Assembly: GCF_000186225.1 (NCBI RefSeq)
Contig: NC_014933.1
Coordinates: 3,162,001-3,226,000, forward strand
Length of the DNA: 64,000 bases
Direction of reading: 5' to 3'
Source of the DNA: Bacteroides helcogenes P 36-108
Lineage (GTDB): Bacteria > Bacteroidota > Bacteroidia > Bacteroidales > Bacteroidaceae
Position numbers and translations under genes: made by a program. Under the pieces are notes generated by a model. It saw nothing but the letters and a program-made list of their open reading frames with translations, made no database searches and had not been told where the DNA came from. Position 1 is the first letter of the stretch, and each line of letters opens with the position of its first letter. Of the stretch, positions 35,386 through 45,000 are shown piece after piece.

Positions 35386-35556
35386 GCAAGGCATACCTTC
35401 GCCTGTACAATCACGCTTGGGCAAGGTGTTCCAAAAGAAGTGTTGCAGGTCTTTATGGGACACACCTCCATAAAAACAACAGAACACTACGCCAAGATGC
35501 CGATTGAATTTGTGTCAAAGAACATCGACAAGCATTTGTTTAGTATGTGGCAATAA
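35371..35556 (+). pseudogene. C-terminal part of the split island A tyrosine recombinase
   Basis: From 35386 the frame encodes ARHTFACTITLGQGV, then MGHTSIKTTEHYAKM and a short tail ending in LFSMWQ. That supplies the Arg of HxxRH, the second His and the nucleophilic Tyr, all missing from the N-terminal piece at 19034-19921. Fused at GCAAG, the two give an uninterrupted catalytic domain. The few codons before 35386 belong to the nested element. Confidence 0.78.
35386..35395 (+). repeat. right junction repeat of the nested element
   Basis: GCAAGGCATA, matching GCAAGTCATA at 19917-19926 in nine of ten positions. Confidence 0.7.
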
Positions 35557-35658
35557 GAATAAGTGCAACAGATGTTACCGCCAAGCTTCTAACACACACA
35601 CCAACAAAAATCTACATAAATCCATCAAAAAAAGTAAGGGAATCACTTCTATGCTTTA

Positions 35659-35680
35659 AAACTAACCTATAGGTTAGTTT
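35659..35680. promoter_or_regulatory. perfect 22-bp palindrome, likely operator
   Basis: The palindrome centres on ACTAACCTATAGGTTAGT and lies 55 bp upstream of the ATG at 35735. Length and position fit the operator of a dimeric repressor such as a MarR, HxlR or TetR protein. No regulator gene of these types lies next to it. Confidence 0.6.
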
Positions 35681-35734
35681 ATTTATGCTCATAATCTCAG
35701 ATCTTTGCAGCTTGAAATTAAATAAAACAAGTAT

Positions 35735-38083
35735 ATGAAGCAGATAATTTTTTTATTGCTCATCGCTATTAACATCACAGATACATGGGCACAAAACATT
35801 ATTGGAAATGTTGTAGATGAGAACAATAATCCAGTGGTTTATGCAAATATTGTACTTCAAAGAGCTGATTCGAGTTATTTAGCAGGTACAATAACTAATG
35901 AGAATGGGTTATTCTCTATTCCCAAAGATAGCAGTGCAAAACTTATAAATATATCATATATAGGTTTTCAATCTATTTCACAGAGAATAGAAAAAGATAA
36001 TTTAGGTACAATACAGATGAGAGCTAATGACCAAATGTTACAGGAAGTTGTGGTTAAAGGAAATAAACCGATTATAAAAAGAGAAATCGATAGGATGGTC
36101 TTCAACGTCGCAAACAGTCCGGTTTCACAAGGTAATAATATTATGGATCTGTTAAGACAGACACCATTGGTTAAAGTAACAGACAGTTCAATTGGAATAA
36201 TAGGAAAATCAAATGTAAAGATAATGTTAAACGGTAAGGTTTCTTATCTGAGTGCCAATGACCTTGTTCAATACCTCAAGACGTTACAATCTGATGATGT
36301 ATCAAGCATTGAAGTGATAACAACGCCACCAAGCAGATACGAAGCTGGTGGTAATGGTGGCCTAATAAATATTGTAACGAAAAAAAATCCAAATCTTGGT
36401 TGGAACGGCACGGTTGGTCTGACATACACACAACGTTCGTATGCTGGTGATGGTACTAATGCTATGGTGAATAAACGTTCCGACAATTCTTTTTTCTCAT
36501 TAAAAGTACGTCAGAGTAAAAGCAAAGGTCGGGTGGATGAAGCCTATCAAATTTTAGGCAAGAATTATGTACAAAATAGCGTTACTTCCAGAATTGATGA
36601 TTACAACAACATTGGCGCAAACATTCAGTATGACTACAATTTCTCACCATCATCAACTATTGGTGCAGTCTATGATTTTAGTTATGGTAAGACAATTATT
36701 GATATTGATAACTGTTATTCATACTACAATTATAACCAATTAGACTCAACTCTGACAACTAGGTCATTGCAGGATGGTAATACTCTTGCCCATACCCTAA
36801 ACGTATATTATGATCTGAAGCTTGATAGCATAGGGAAAAAACTAGGACTGGTTGCAAATTATACGCATCATTCACCTGATAAGGAAGTGAACTTTACCAC
36901 TTTTAATGAAAGCTCAAATTATAGCTACAAGGTAAAAGAACCAAGCAATGTCAATTATACTATATTTACTGGAGAGGCTAATCTTGAACTTCCTTTCCAA
37001 TCATTCAAAATCGAAACGGGAGTAAAATACAGTGATATAGCCAATCGTTCGGACATGAAATATTTCAATTATATAGATAATGAATATGTGGCATACTCTG
37101 GTCGATGCAATGAGTTTAATTATGATGAACAGACAATTGCCGGATATTTCAGTGCAAGGAAACAACTAAATAAGCATTTCTCAGCCCAAGCCGGTATACG
37201 TTATGAACATACGTTTGTAAAGGGAGTAACACCGCATAGTAACATTGAAGATGTAAAGACAGATTATGGCAAATTATTCCCAACCGTGTATATCACTTAC
37301 AAGCCAAATTCTTCTCATAATATTCATCTAAACTATGCCAAAAGAATAAACAGACCATATTTCAGGGCAGTTAATCCTTTCAAATGGTACACAAACCCTA
37401 ACAATATAGATGAAGGTAATCCGTCATTGCGTCCTTCTTTTGCAGACAATTTTGAATTTGGCTATATATTCAAAAACAATTTATCCTTTACTGCCTATTA
37501 TCAGAAAGAAGATAATGCCTATGGTCAGATGTTATACGTAAACGAAGATAATTCGACATATAGCACCTATGAAAATATCTACAACAACAAACAATTTGGC
37601 ATAAATTTGAATTATTCGCTGAACGTGTTTAGTTGGTGGAATATGTATGTTGCTGGTAATTATATATATAATAAGTCCAACATTAAATCGGGTAATTATA
37701 CAGCTCAAAACGGACATTCTTTTGATTATAAGATAAATAATACCATTTCATTCGATAAAGAGCAACGCTTCCAACTATATATAAGCTACACACAGAATAT
37801 GCCTTATCGAGTAGGTGTAACTTATGATAAAAGCTATGCTAATTTTAGTGCAGGTTTGAAATGCTCATTTATGGATAATAACCTAGTACTGAATCTGTAT
37901 GGAAACGACTTGTTTAGGCAGGATCTCGTAAAACGAGAGAAAGTTTCTGCAAATAACAAACAGATATATGACAATTATTACGATAGCCGTTATGTTCGTA
38001 TGAGTATTGTCTATAAATGGGGAAATCGTAAATTGAAAGTACAGAAGAAAAATATAAAATTTGATGAGAAGAACCGATTATAA
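35735..38083 (+). CDS. outer-membrane beta-barrel (TonB-receptor-like), copy 1 of a duplicated module
   Basis: The 782-residue protein has a signal peptide (about 1-19, ending DTWAQ). A carboxypeptidase-regulatory domain covers about 20-105, a plug-like domain ends in GGNGGLINIVTKKNP, and a 14-strand-type outer_membrane_beta-barrel follows. No SusD partner is present. It is followed by a broken small gene. The same arrangement recurs at 38391-41076, and the two barrels are divergent paralogues. Confidence 0.82.
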   Translation: MKQIIFLLLIAINITDTWAQNIIGNVVDENNNPVVYANIVLQRADSSYLAGTITNENGLFSIPKDSSAKLINISYIGFQSISQRIEKDNLGTIQMRANDQMLQEVVVKGNKPIIKREIDRMVFNVANSPVSQGNNIMDLLRQTPLVKVTDSSIGIIGKSNVKIMLNGKVSYLSANDLVQYLKTLQSDDVSSIEVITTPPSRYEAGGNGGLINIVTKKNPNLGWNGTVGLTYTQRSYAGDGTNAMVNKRSDNSFFSLKVRQSKSKGRVDEAYQILGKNYVQNSVTSRIDDYNNIGANIQYDYNFSPSSTIGAVYDFSYGKTIIDIDNCYSYYNYNQLDSTLTTRSLQDGNTLAHTLNVYYDLKLDSIGKKLGLVANYTHHSPDKEVNFTTFNESSNYSYKVKEPSNVNYTIFTGEANLELPFQSFKIETGVKYSDIANRSDMKYFNYIDNEYVAYSGRCNEFNYDEQTIAGYFSARKQLNKHFSAQAGIRYEHTFVKGVTPHSNIEDVKTDYGKLFPTVYITYKPNSSHNIHLNYAKRINRPYFRAVNPFKWYTNPNNIDEGNPSLRPSFADNFEFGYIFKNNLSFTAYYQKEDNAYGQMLYVNEDNSTYSTYENIYNNKQFGINLNYSLNVFSWWNMYVAGNYIYNKSNIKSGNYTAQNGHSFDYKINNTISFDKEQRFQLYISYTQNMPYRVGVTYDKSYANFSAGLKCSFMDNNLVLNLYGNDLFRQDLVKREKVSANNKQIYDNYYDSRYVRMSIVYKWGNRKLKVQKKNIKFDEKNRL

Positions 38084-38093
38084 GAACAGCGTC

Positions 38094-38378
38094 ATGAAAG
38101 AAAAGCTACTCAAATATATCATCTTATCGTGGGCTGTAATAGGCATCTATCAGACATCTTCAACGACAATGACTGTTGGGTCGTTAATGAAAAAAGGAGA
38201 TACTTCTGAGAAAGCAGTAGAGAGATATGTTGTTTAGGATATCAGATTTTGGAATGCAGGGAAGATTGATTTAAGGCTAACTGAAGGATTAAAACCTTGC
38301 TGTGATGATATATGTAAAAAAGCATGTCGAAAAATTGAAATATACATAGATGGACTTGGAGTTGTCTGTAAATTTTAA
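38094..38378 (+). pseudogene. small companion gene, copy 1, inactivated by a nonsense codon
   Basis: The ORF MKEKLLKYIILSWAVIGIYQ... matches the intact gene at 40714 almost codon for codon. It carries TAG at 38235-38237 where the intact copy has GGG, and ends 41 codons earlier than expected. The matching continues in frame beyond the stop to about 38350, so the damage is recent. Confidence 0.75.
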
Positions 38379-38390
38379 ACACGAATACTC

Positions 38391-40703
38391 ATGAAATATT
38401 TGATTGCTTGTATCTCCCTATTGCTTGTATCTTATTCACAAGCAAGAGAAATTAAGGGAACTGTTGTCGATTCTCAAAAGAATGTGATAGTCGGGACATC
38501 AATAGTTCTTCAAACTCCAGATTCTATTTTTGTGGATGCTTGCATCACCGATGCGGAAGGGCATTTCTCATTCAAAAAAGAAATGGATAACTATCGGCTG
38601 ATTATTCAGCATATATCCTACCAAACAAGGCTGCTTTCTGTTACGGATGGATTATTACCTTCACCCATTGTACTTGAAGAAAAAAGCGAAAATTTAAAAG
38701 AAGTGGTGGTAAAGGCATCCCGCCCTATCGTGAGAGTCAATGGTAGCGGAGGTTTGGTCTATAATGCCAAGCAGATTATCCAAGACCGTCCGGTAACCAA
38801 TGCGTTGGATATACTTGACGAAGTACCCGGCATTATCAAGGAGAACGACAGTTACTCCGTAGCGGGAGCCAACAACACGAGCATTATCATCAATGGTCGA
38901 AGAAGCAGTATGAGTGTTGATGAATTGAAAAGTCTGTTAGCCACAACTTCTGCTTATCAGATTAAGAGCGTGGAGGTGAATTACAATACTCCGGAACAAT
39001 ATGGAGTGCGTGGCGCGTCCATTAACGTAGTAATGGAGAAGAAGCGCAGTGACAAACTAAAAACCAGCGGTGATGTTTATACGACAGGGTATCTCGGACG
39101 AAAGTATTATCAGGCATTAGGGGGGCATATTGACCTTATACAGAAGCGTTGGTCGTTTGATTTGTCCTGTGGCATTGCCACTACCGACAAACTCAACAAG
39201 GGCTTTACCGATACTTATCACAATATAAGTGATAAAGTATATCATATAACCGAGCCTCTTTCATATCTTACAGATTTGTCAGGACAAAGAGTTACAGGTA
39301 GATTCTGCTATGATTTCAAGAACAAGGACGCTTTGTCTCTTTTCTATGACATCAAGCATACGGACAGAAAGATAATGACGGAAGCCCCACTGTTTTTTGA
39401 CGGTACAGAAGTCAGTAAGAACAATAGTACCATAAAGGGCGATGAATATATGCATATTGCCAATATAGAGTACCGTCATCGCAACTTTAGTATTGGTGGA
39501 GATTTTGTGTTCTTTGATTATGACACCAAGCAGGATTTAATGGAGAAAGGGACAAGTACTGACAATCATCTCTTGTCTGATAATGTTCAGAAGGTAAAAA
39601 AAAGCAGTATCTACCTGAATAATAGCAATAAAGTAGGAATCGGAACAATTTCTTATGGGATGGATGTCAGCTATTCTGTTTCCAACAGTACGTTCAGCAA
39701 TGAGTGGGCATCCGGTAATTTGGATAATTATGACAACCATTCGGAGCAGACCGAAGAATCTGCCAATGCGTTTATAAATTGGTCACAAAAATCAGGCAAA
39801 AAAGTCTCCTTATCGGCAGGTGTTACTGTCCAGTACTTTTATGCTCGTATGAAGAACAAGAGTGGCTCATATACCATGTGGAACCAATTCAATATCTTTC
39901 CGACGATAAACTTTCGTTATAATATAACCAAGAGCCGCAGCCTGCTGTTCACGTTATCGACAGAACGGACTTATCCTCGTTATTATTATACCAGTGAAGC
40001 GAAAAGGTACGAGAACAGCTATAAGGTGGCAGTCGGAAACCCTGACCTGAAACCTACCTCCTCTTACGAAATTCATCTGAACCATGTATGGAAGAGCCGA
40101 TACATTGCAGGGGTATATGCTTCGTTCAGTCCAGACGATATTCTTGATTGTTGTTATATGGAACCTGATAAATTACAAATGAGCACATTGAGGTTTAATG
40201 TCGATTACACAAACAGATATGGTATCATAGGCGTAATTCCCTATTCATGGAGCGGTGCATTCAATACTCAGTTAAATATGGATTTCTTCTATTCAAATCA
40301 AAAAGGGCAAATGAAAGAAATATCATTTAATGCAAAGAAGATAACAGGAGTTATTTCGTTGAATAATAATTTTACACTCAATAAATCTAAAACGTTGGCA
40401 TTGCAGTTGGGTGGGGTTTATAGACTGCCACAGTCATTCTACATTAATAGAATAGAAGGATTTGGGTATGCGACAGGAGGTCTTTCATGGAAACCTAAAA
40501 ATAGCGGTTGGAGTGTAATCCTGAAAGCGACCGACCTTTTCAATACAAATAAATTCCGTGTAGCCTATCACTATCAGCCACAGAATATAAAAATGGAGAC
40601 AGATAAAGACTTTCGTCAGGTATCGCTAAATGTCCGCTATGTGTTCAATTCATTCAAACAGAAAAAGATGCGTGTGGTTGATACTTCACGTATTGGATTA
40701 TAA
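38391..40703 (+). CDS. outer-membrane beta-barrel (TonB-receptor-like), copy 2
   Basis: The 770-residue protein has a signal peptide (about 1-18, ending SYSQA), a CarboxypepD_reg-like domain, a plug-like region (KQIIQDRPVTNALDILDEVPG) and a barrel. It is paralogous to the protein encoded at 35735 and similarly followed by a small gene. Starting 12 bp after the broken small gene, it is probably co-transcribed with copy 1. Confidence 0.82.
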   Translation: MKYLIACISLLLVSYSQAREIKGTVVDSQKNVIVGTSIVLQTPDSIFVDACITDAEGHFSFKKEMDNYRLIIQHISYQTRLLSVTDGLLPSPIVLEEKSENLKEVVVKASRPIVRVNGSGGLVYNAKQIIQDRPVTNALDILDEVPGIIKENDSYSVAGANNTSIIINGRRSSMSVDELKSLLATTSAYQIKSVEVNYNTPEQYGVRGASINVVMEKKRSDKLKTSGDVYTTGYLGRKYYQALGGHIDLIQKRWSFDLSCGIATTDKLNKGFTDTYHNISDKVYHITEPLSYLTDLSGQRVTGRFCYDFKNKDALSLFYDIKHTDRKIMTEAPLFFDGTEVSKNNSTIKGDEYMHIANIEYRHRNFSIGGDFVFFDYDTKQDLMEKGTSTDNHLLSDNVQKVKKSSIYLNNSNKVGIGTISYGMDVSYSVSNSTFSNEWASGNLDNYDNHSEQTEESANAFINWSQKSGKKVSLSAGVTVQYFYARMKNKSGSYTMWNQFNIFPTINFRYNITKSRSLLFTLSTERTYPRYYYTSEAKRYENSYKVAVGNPDLKPTSSYEIHLNHVWKSRYIAGVYASFSPDDILDCCYMEPDKLQMSTLRFNVDYTNRYGIIGVIPYSWSGAFNTQLNMDFFYSNQKGQMKEISFNAKKITGVISLNNNFTLNKSKTLALQLGGVYRLPQSFYINRIEGFGYATGGLSWKPKNSGWSVILKATDLFNTNKFRVAYHYQPQNIKMETDKDFRQVSLNVRYVFNSFKQKKMRVVDTSRIGL

Positions 40704-40713
40704 TGACAGCATC

Positions 40714-41076
40714 ATGAAAGAAAAGCAAATTAAATACATCAACTTGTCGTGGGCTGTAGTTGGCATTCATCAGACATCTTCAACAACAATGACTGTTGAG
40801 TCGTTAATGAAAAGTGGAGATACTCTTGAGAAAGCTGTAGAGAGATATGTTGTTGGGTATATCAGATTCTGGAATGCAGGGAAGATTGATTTAAGGCAGG
40901 CTGAAGGGTTAAAGCCTTGTAGTGATAGTGTGTATAAAAATGCATGCCGGAAAATGGAAATATACATAGAAGAGCATCAGGCGGTAGCCCATCTCCCAAA
41001 ATTCTATTTGGTATTCACGAACAATCTTCAGAATGATAGTGATGCAGATGGATTAAGTCCGGTCTTCCTTATGTAA
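40714..41076 (+). CDS. small companion protein of the barrel module, unknown function
   Basis: The product is about 120 residues, starting at ATG 40714, 10 bp after the barrel gene. It has no signal peptide or membrane segment; the sequence is polar and probably mostly helical (MTVESLMKSGDTLEKAVERY). I recognise no family. The duplicated copy at 38094 shows that it belongs to the barrel module. Confidence 0.6.
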   Translation: MKEKQIKYINLSWAVVGIHQTSSTTMTVESLMKSGDTLEKAVERYVVGYIRFWNAGKIDLRQAEGLKPCSDSVYKNACRKMEIYIEEHQAVAHLPKFYLVFTNNLQNDSDADGLSPVFLM

Positions 41077-41191
41077 GGAAACGAAGAAGCTTTTGATTGA
41101 TATAGAATTCTCTCTTTAAAAAGTTGCTTTTCAGTATATGTGATTGAAGGACATCTTTACTATCTCAAATATACTTGATGGGCATAAATTC

Positions 41192-41968
41192 CTAAATTAA
41201 TTTCTTGCAGACTGCGACATTTATAGCTTCTGTAATATTGTCAGTATGAAGTTTGTCAAATATCTTTCGTTTATGAAACTTTACGGTACTTGCATCAATA
41301 AATAATTTTTCTCCTATTTCGGTGTTGGATAATCCTTTAATGGAATAGCGAAGAATATCCGACTCTCGTTCTGTTAACGCGATATTGTTGACCTCTTTCC
41401 ATCGTCTGGTCACAAATGAATATTCGTAATGAGCAGAGCTATTCCTTTGATTCATTGTGACGTTGCCATGTCCTGTAGCAGAAGAAAGAGACACATTGCA
41501 TAAGGCAAGCCAAATATCACCCTCTTCATTCAGTAAAATCGGAGTAAGTTGATGATGAATCATTAATGGCATAGAGCTTTCATTCTTCAAATGGAAATCG
41601 TATTCTATCGTCAGATCTAAACGAATTTCTTTGGGGTGATGATATAACCAATCGAAACCTGCTTCATTTATTTCCATAAGCATACCAATCTCTTCTTCAG
41701 GTACTACTTTTAGATAGAATCCATATCCCATTTCCTTTACTTCATCGGGGGAATAACCACATAGAAACAGTGGGTTGTTTGAAACAAAAAGGAAATTCTT
41801 TTTGTTATAGTCTATTATGTACAAACTTTGATTTGTTGTTCGTGAAGCAGCATCAACCATAGCAATACACGCCTGGAGATTATGATATTCTTCAGCCGAT
41901 ATATTCAACTTGCATTCAATCGGTTTGAAGAAACGATTGATGGCTTGAGTATCCTTTATCTTATCCAT
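41192..41968 (-). CDS. LuxR-family transcriptional regulator with PAS-like domain
   Basis: The 258-residue protein has an N-terminal PAS-like sensor region (IIDYNKKNFLFVSNNPLFLCGY) and a C-terminal LuxR/GerE helix-turn-helix (LTERESDILRYSIKGLSN, then VKFHKRKIFDKL). No phospho-receiver domain is present. It converges on the barrel module and may regulate it, which is an inference from adjacency. Confidence 0.85.
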   Translation of the reverse strand: MDKIKDTQAINRFFKPIECKLNISAEEYHNLQACIAMVDAASRTTNQSLYIIDYNKKNFLFVSNNPLFLCGYSPDEVKEMGYGFYLKVVPEEEIGMLMEINEAGFDWLYHHPKEIRLDLTIEYDFHLKNESSMPLMIHHQLTPILLNEEGDIWLALCNVSLSSATGHGNVTMNQRNSSAHYEYSFVTRRWKEVNNIALTERESDILRYSIKGLSNTEIGEKLFIDASTVKFHKRKIFDKLHTDNITEAINVAVCKKLI

Positions 41969-42022
41969 GGAAGATTAACTTATTTAAGCGTTTACTCTAT
42001 TTCATTTTACACAATCACTTCT

Positions 42023-43063
42023 TCATAATTTATCATCCGGTATGTCTATAAAAGGCAAATTTCCATTACTAAGCTTGTCGAAATCCGAATTATAGAGATA
42101 ATCTTGTACAACTCTATATTTCTCAAATTCTGTTTCAGCAAACAATTTGGCATCATCATGGCTAACCACACCATTACCTTTTAGTATGGGATGTCCAGTA
42201 AATGTGAAGTATTGAATTATATTTTTTGACCAATCCTCCATGGTCATAGGAATGTGTCTTTTTGCTCTTTCCTCTGCAATGTCAAGAAAAGCATTAACAA
42301 GCCTCCCCATAGATTCTAATTCATTTTGCTTAAGATAATTTTTAGCTATGGACACATCTGTTTTGACAATTTTTCCAGTTGGCGCATTTTCCCAGGTTGT
42401 CAATCCCATATGCTCTTTTTCTGCGTTAGCTCTTGCCACAATCATTTCAGCAGCGGTGTGTTGATGAACAGCATAGTGCATCATATTCTGCATTTGTTTA
42501 AAGAACAAACGTGTAGTTGGAGCGTCACGATTGTAATCAATAGATGTGGCATACAAGTCGGTTACTTTTTGATAGAAGCGGCGTTCACTAAGACGTATCT
42601 CGCGTATTTCAGCAAGTAAATGTTCGAAGTAGTCTTCATTAAGAAATGCTCCGTTTTCCATTCGCTTTTTATCAATGATATATCCTCTGATAGAAAATTG
42701 CCGAATAACCCCCGTACACCATTGTCTGAATTGTGTAGCCCTTTTTGAATTTACGCGATAGCCTACTGATATGATGGCATCAAGATTATAGTAATCAACA
42801 CTTCTGGTAACTTCACGCATACCCTCAGTTTGAACTATTTCCATTTTGGAAATAGTTGCCTCTTGACTAAGCTCTCCTTCATTGTAGATATTTGAAAGAT
42901 GCTTGCTTACCGCAGGCACACCTACATCAAATAAGGTTGCAATGGCTTTCTGAGTAGCCCAAATGGACTCATCACGATACATTACTTCTACACCTTGTTC
43001 CTTTGCTTCTAAATTGAAGATGAGAAACTCAGCAGTACTATTCCTAATATATTTCTTTGCCAT
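42023..43063 (-). CDS. rhuM: RhuM family protein
   Basis: The 346-residue protein has the RhuM architecture: an N-terminal winged-helix/Bro-like region (IWATQKAIATLFDVGVPAVS), the characteristic SVDYYNLDAIISVGYRVNSK segment, and a helical C-terminal half. RhuM proteins are widespread in pathogenicity and defence islands; their biochemical role is unsettled. The gene has its own promoter (43090-43097). Confidence 0.85.
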   Translation of the reverse strand: MAKKYIRNSTAEFLIFNLEAKEQGVEVMYRDESIWATQKAIATLFDVGVPAVSKHLSNIYNEGELSQEATISKMEIVQTEGMREVTRSVDYYNLDAIISVGYRVNSKRATQFRQWCTGVIRQFSIRGYIIDKKRMENGAFLNEDYFEHLLAEIREIRLSERRFYQKVTDLYATSIDYNRDAPTTRLFFKQMQNMMHYAVHQHTAAEMIVARANAEKEHMGLTTWENAPTGKIVKTDVSIAKNYLKQNELESMGRLVNAFLDIAEERAKRHIPMTMEDWSKNIIQYFTFTGHPILKGNGVVSHDDAKLFAETEFEKYRVVQDYLYNSDFDKLSNGNLPFIDIPDDKL

Positions 43064-43378
43064 AAATCTAAATCATTGTAAATGCGTTGCAAAGGTACGA
43101 AATATTTCAGCCATTGAAGGCTTTTATCGGATGATATTGCATTTAAGCATGTGATGATTTGTATAGTTGATAATTATTTCGTATGATGCATTATTGCATA
43201 AACTTATTAGTTCAATCTTTTATTCTTTTTCAAGACATACAGTTGTTCCCTAAAAATGGCCATTGTAGAATCAGCTCAATAAATGCGGAACAGGTATTTG
43301 AATAGAGGTTGTAGGACGTTTGTTTTTTTCCTGATATACGGGCATAAAGTATGTATAGCTATCACTTACATGTATTGA
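43064..43378 (-). promoter_or_regulatory. intergenic region with rhuM promoter
   Basis: TACCTTTG on the minus strand at 43097-43090 is a consensus -7 box for rhuM. Nothing else is recognised in the remaining 280 bp. Confidence 0.55.
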
Positions 43379-43606
43379 TTAGTCTTTGCCTTTGTTGTCG
43401 GTCATCCAATCCACTATGGCATCATATTCAGAAAGCCATTCATAGTCTTTACCCACGAAATAAGCAAGACCATCCTGCAAATACTTTTTTGCGTTGGGTA
43501 TTTGTATTTTGAGTGAATTTGGCATAAGATTAATTCCTCTTTTCTTGAAGTCTTCTATAATTGAATCGAATTGTATAGGGTTACTATTTGTATTTATAGC
43601 TACCAT
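43379..43606 (-). CDS. small replication-module protein, unknown function
   Basis: A 75-residue soluble protein overlapping the end of the upstream replication-like gene by 7 bp, so translationally coupled to it. No family is recognised. Confidence 0.5.
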   Translation of the reverse strand: MVAINTNSNPIQFDSIIEDFKKRGINLMPNSLKIQIPNAKKYLQDGLAYFVGKDYEWLSEYDAIVDWMTDNKGKD

Positions 43607-44280
43607 CCTTTTATATCTTTGAATTTATTCTTGTTGTCATCGGTTAAGACTACACAGACATTACTCGGCTTTTTCACTACAGACTTATGGATGGGTTTAT
43701 CCGTTTGCTTCATGAGCCAGTTCACGAAGTGACGTTTACTATCCTCCAATCCTTTATGGATAGTTCCATTAGCCTTGAGATAGGCAAAGAATGATGACAA
43801 CCATTTCGACAAGTCAATATTCGATTGAAATTCCCCTTGAAAAAGATAAGTTTTCACATTTTCAAGCCATATGTTATCAGCAAGTAGCAAACCTTTCAAT
43901 TCTTCCAACTCAAGAAGTTCATCTTTCCCAATAATAAGATTAGTATTGTCTTTATTCTTATTATTCTTTATAATAGTCAAGTTGTTAGTCTTGTCAGTTG
44001 ACATAGCCAGTAAAGTGTACGATGGAGCGGCTCTATTACCTTCGCCCTCTACAAAGTCTATCATTTCACACTCTTTTAAACGTTGACGAACCAATACAAG
44101 TGTTTGGCGAGTAAATGCAATCGTATTCACAACACGGCAAGTGGGGCAATTGAAAGGCATCTTCCAATGATGGCGGTTGCACACCTCCAACAAAAAGAAA
44201 TAGAGTTGTGTTTCCCTTGCGCTGAAAGGAGCTTCTTCATTCACTTTCCAAAATCGGTTCATATAATCTATATAGGTCAT
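43600..44280 (-). CDS. winged-helix replication-associated protein
   Basis: The 226-residue protein has an N-terminal winged-helix region (YIDYMNRFWKVNEEAPFSARETQ, TRQTLVLVRQRLKECEMI), a hydrophilic linker and a C-terminal helical domain (WLSSFFAYLKANGTIHKG). Proteins of this layout are found in the replication modules of Bacteroidales integrative elements. The 147-residue protein at 20279 is a shorter relative, so both nested elements use the same type of module. Confidence 0.65.
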   Translation of the reverse strand: MTYIDYMNRFWKVNEEAPFSARETQLYFFLLEVCNRHHWKMPFNCPTCRVVNTIAFTRQTLVLVRQRLKECEMIDFVEGEGNRAAPSYTLLAMSTDKTNNLTIIKNNKNKDNTNLIIGKDELLELEELKGLLLADNIWLENVKTYLFQGEFQSNIDLSKWLSSFFAYLKANGTIHKGLEDSKRHFVNWLMKQTDKPIHKSVVKKPSNVCVVLTDDNKNKFKDIKGW

Positions 44281-44283
44281 ACT

Positions 44284-44520
44284 TCATCCGATTGAATTGT
44301 TACGACCAAGTAAAACGGCATCTACTTCCATCTTGCTGAAATAAAGATGTTTCGCATTTCGATGAAAGGGAAGTTGGTTTCGCTGGCAGCGCTTACGGAC
44401 TGCTCCAACAGACAAGCCCAAGTATTCAGAGACTTGTTTTACATCCATCACCACATCTACATGTTTTCCTATTCTTTGAACGACCTCGTTCACGACTTTT
44501 ATGTATGTTTCCTGTTTCAT
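44284..44520 (-). CDS. helix-turn-helix protein, excisionase-like
   Basis: The 78-residue protein has an HTH_17-type fold (VKQVSEYLGLSVGAVRKRCQ and a short wing). It is the first gene of a three-gene operon with the replication-like protein and is likely a directionality factor or autoregulator of island A. Confidence 0.7.
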   Translation of the reverse strand: MKQETYIKVVNEVVQRIGKHVDVVMDVKQVSEYLGLSVGAVRKRCQRNQLPFHRNAKHLYFSKMEVDAVLLGRNNSIG

Positions 44521-44541
44521 ATCTAATATTTAAATTGGCAT

Positions 44542-44577
44542 TTCCGATGTTTGTTATCGGAACATGACGCAAAATTA
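44542..44577 (-). promoter_or_regulatory. promoter and leader operator of the HTH-replication operon
   Basis: TAATTTTG (44577-44570, minus strand) is the -7 box. TTCCGAT (44542-44548) and ATCGGAA (44556-44562) form a 7-bp inverted repeat downstream of it, where a bound repressor would block transcription. Confidence 0.55.
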
Positions 44578-45000
44578 CAGAGCAGGACAGGACTAAAAAG
44601 ACAACTCGAATGTAAAACAGTCTAATCTTAACACGATTTCAGCAAATGCGAATAAATCATACCATCAATCATACTCATACCAGAGAGAAAAGAGGAAAGG
44701 GATAGGTAAATCAAAGATAAGAATACCGAATATAGAGACTTGCATAAATGAAAGGCAGCAAATTTAGGATATAAGCGATTGTATCGTATTTTAACCCCAA
44801 ATTCTGAACCCATTTTGAAATAATTATCGTACATTTGCAATGTAGAATTGTTATTAAAGCAATTGCTATAGAGAATTGATATCTGTGTTACGGTGGTGTG
44901 TTACACTTTGATATTGAGCCGTTCAACAATAATGATAATCCTTTAAAAATTAAAGAGATAACGCTTCTGAAGCTCAAAAAAGTTGGGCTAATTTCAGATA
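44578..45000. other. right-end non-coding region of island A with arm-type repeats
   Basis: No gene is seen. TGTGTTAC motifs at 44883-44892 and 44896-44905 match the arm repeats of the left end. A TACATTTG -7-like box at 44830-44837 has no gene downstream. Confidence 0.5.

Larger units (their letters stand above)
19922..35390. mobile_element. nested integrative element inserted in the island A integrase gene
   Basis: About 15.5 kb separates the N- and C-terminal parts of one integrase gene. The insert carries a replication-like pair at its left end, a restriction/SIR2-HerA defence operon, two Xis-like HTH genes and two full-length tyrosine recombinases at its right end. The recombinase gene starting at 35092 faces away from the right junction, as expected for an element-encoded integrase. 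No conjugation (tra/mob) genes were recognised, so it may be non-autonomous or mobilisable. Confidence 0.75.
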
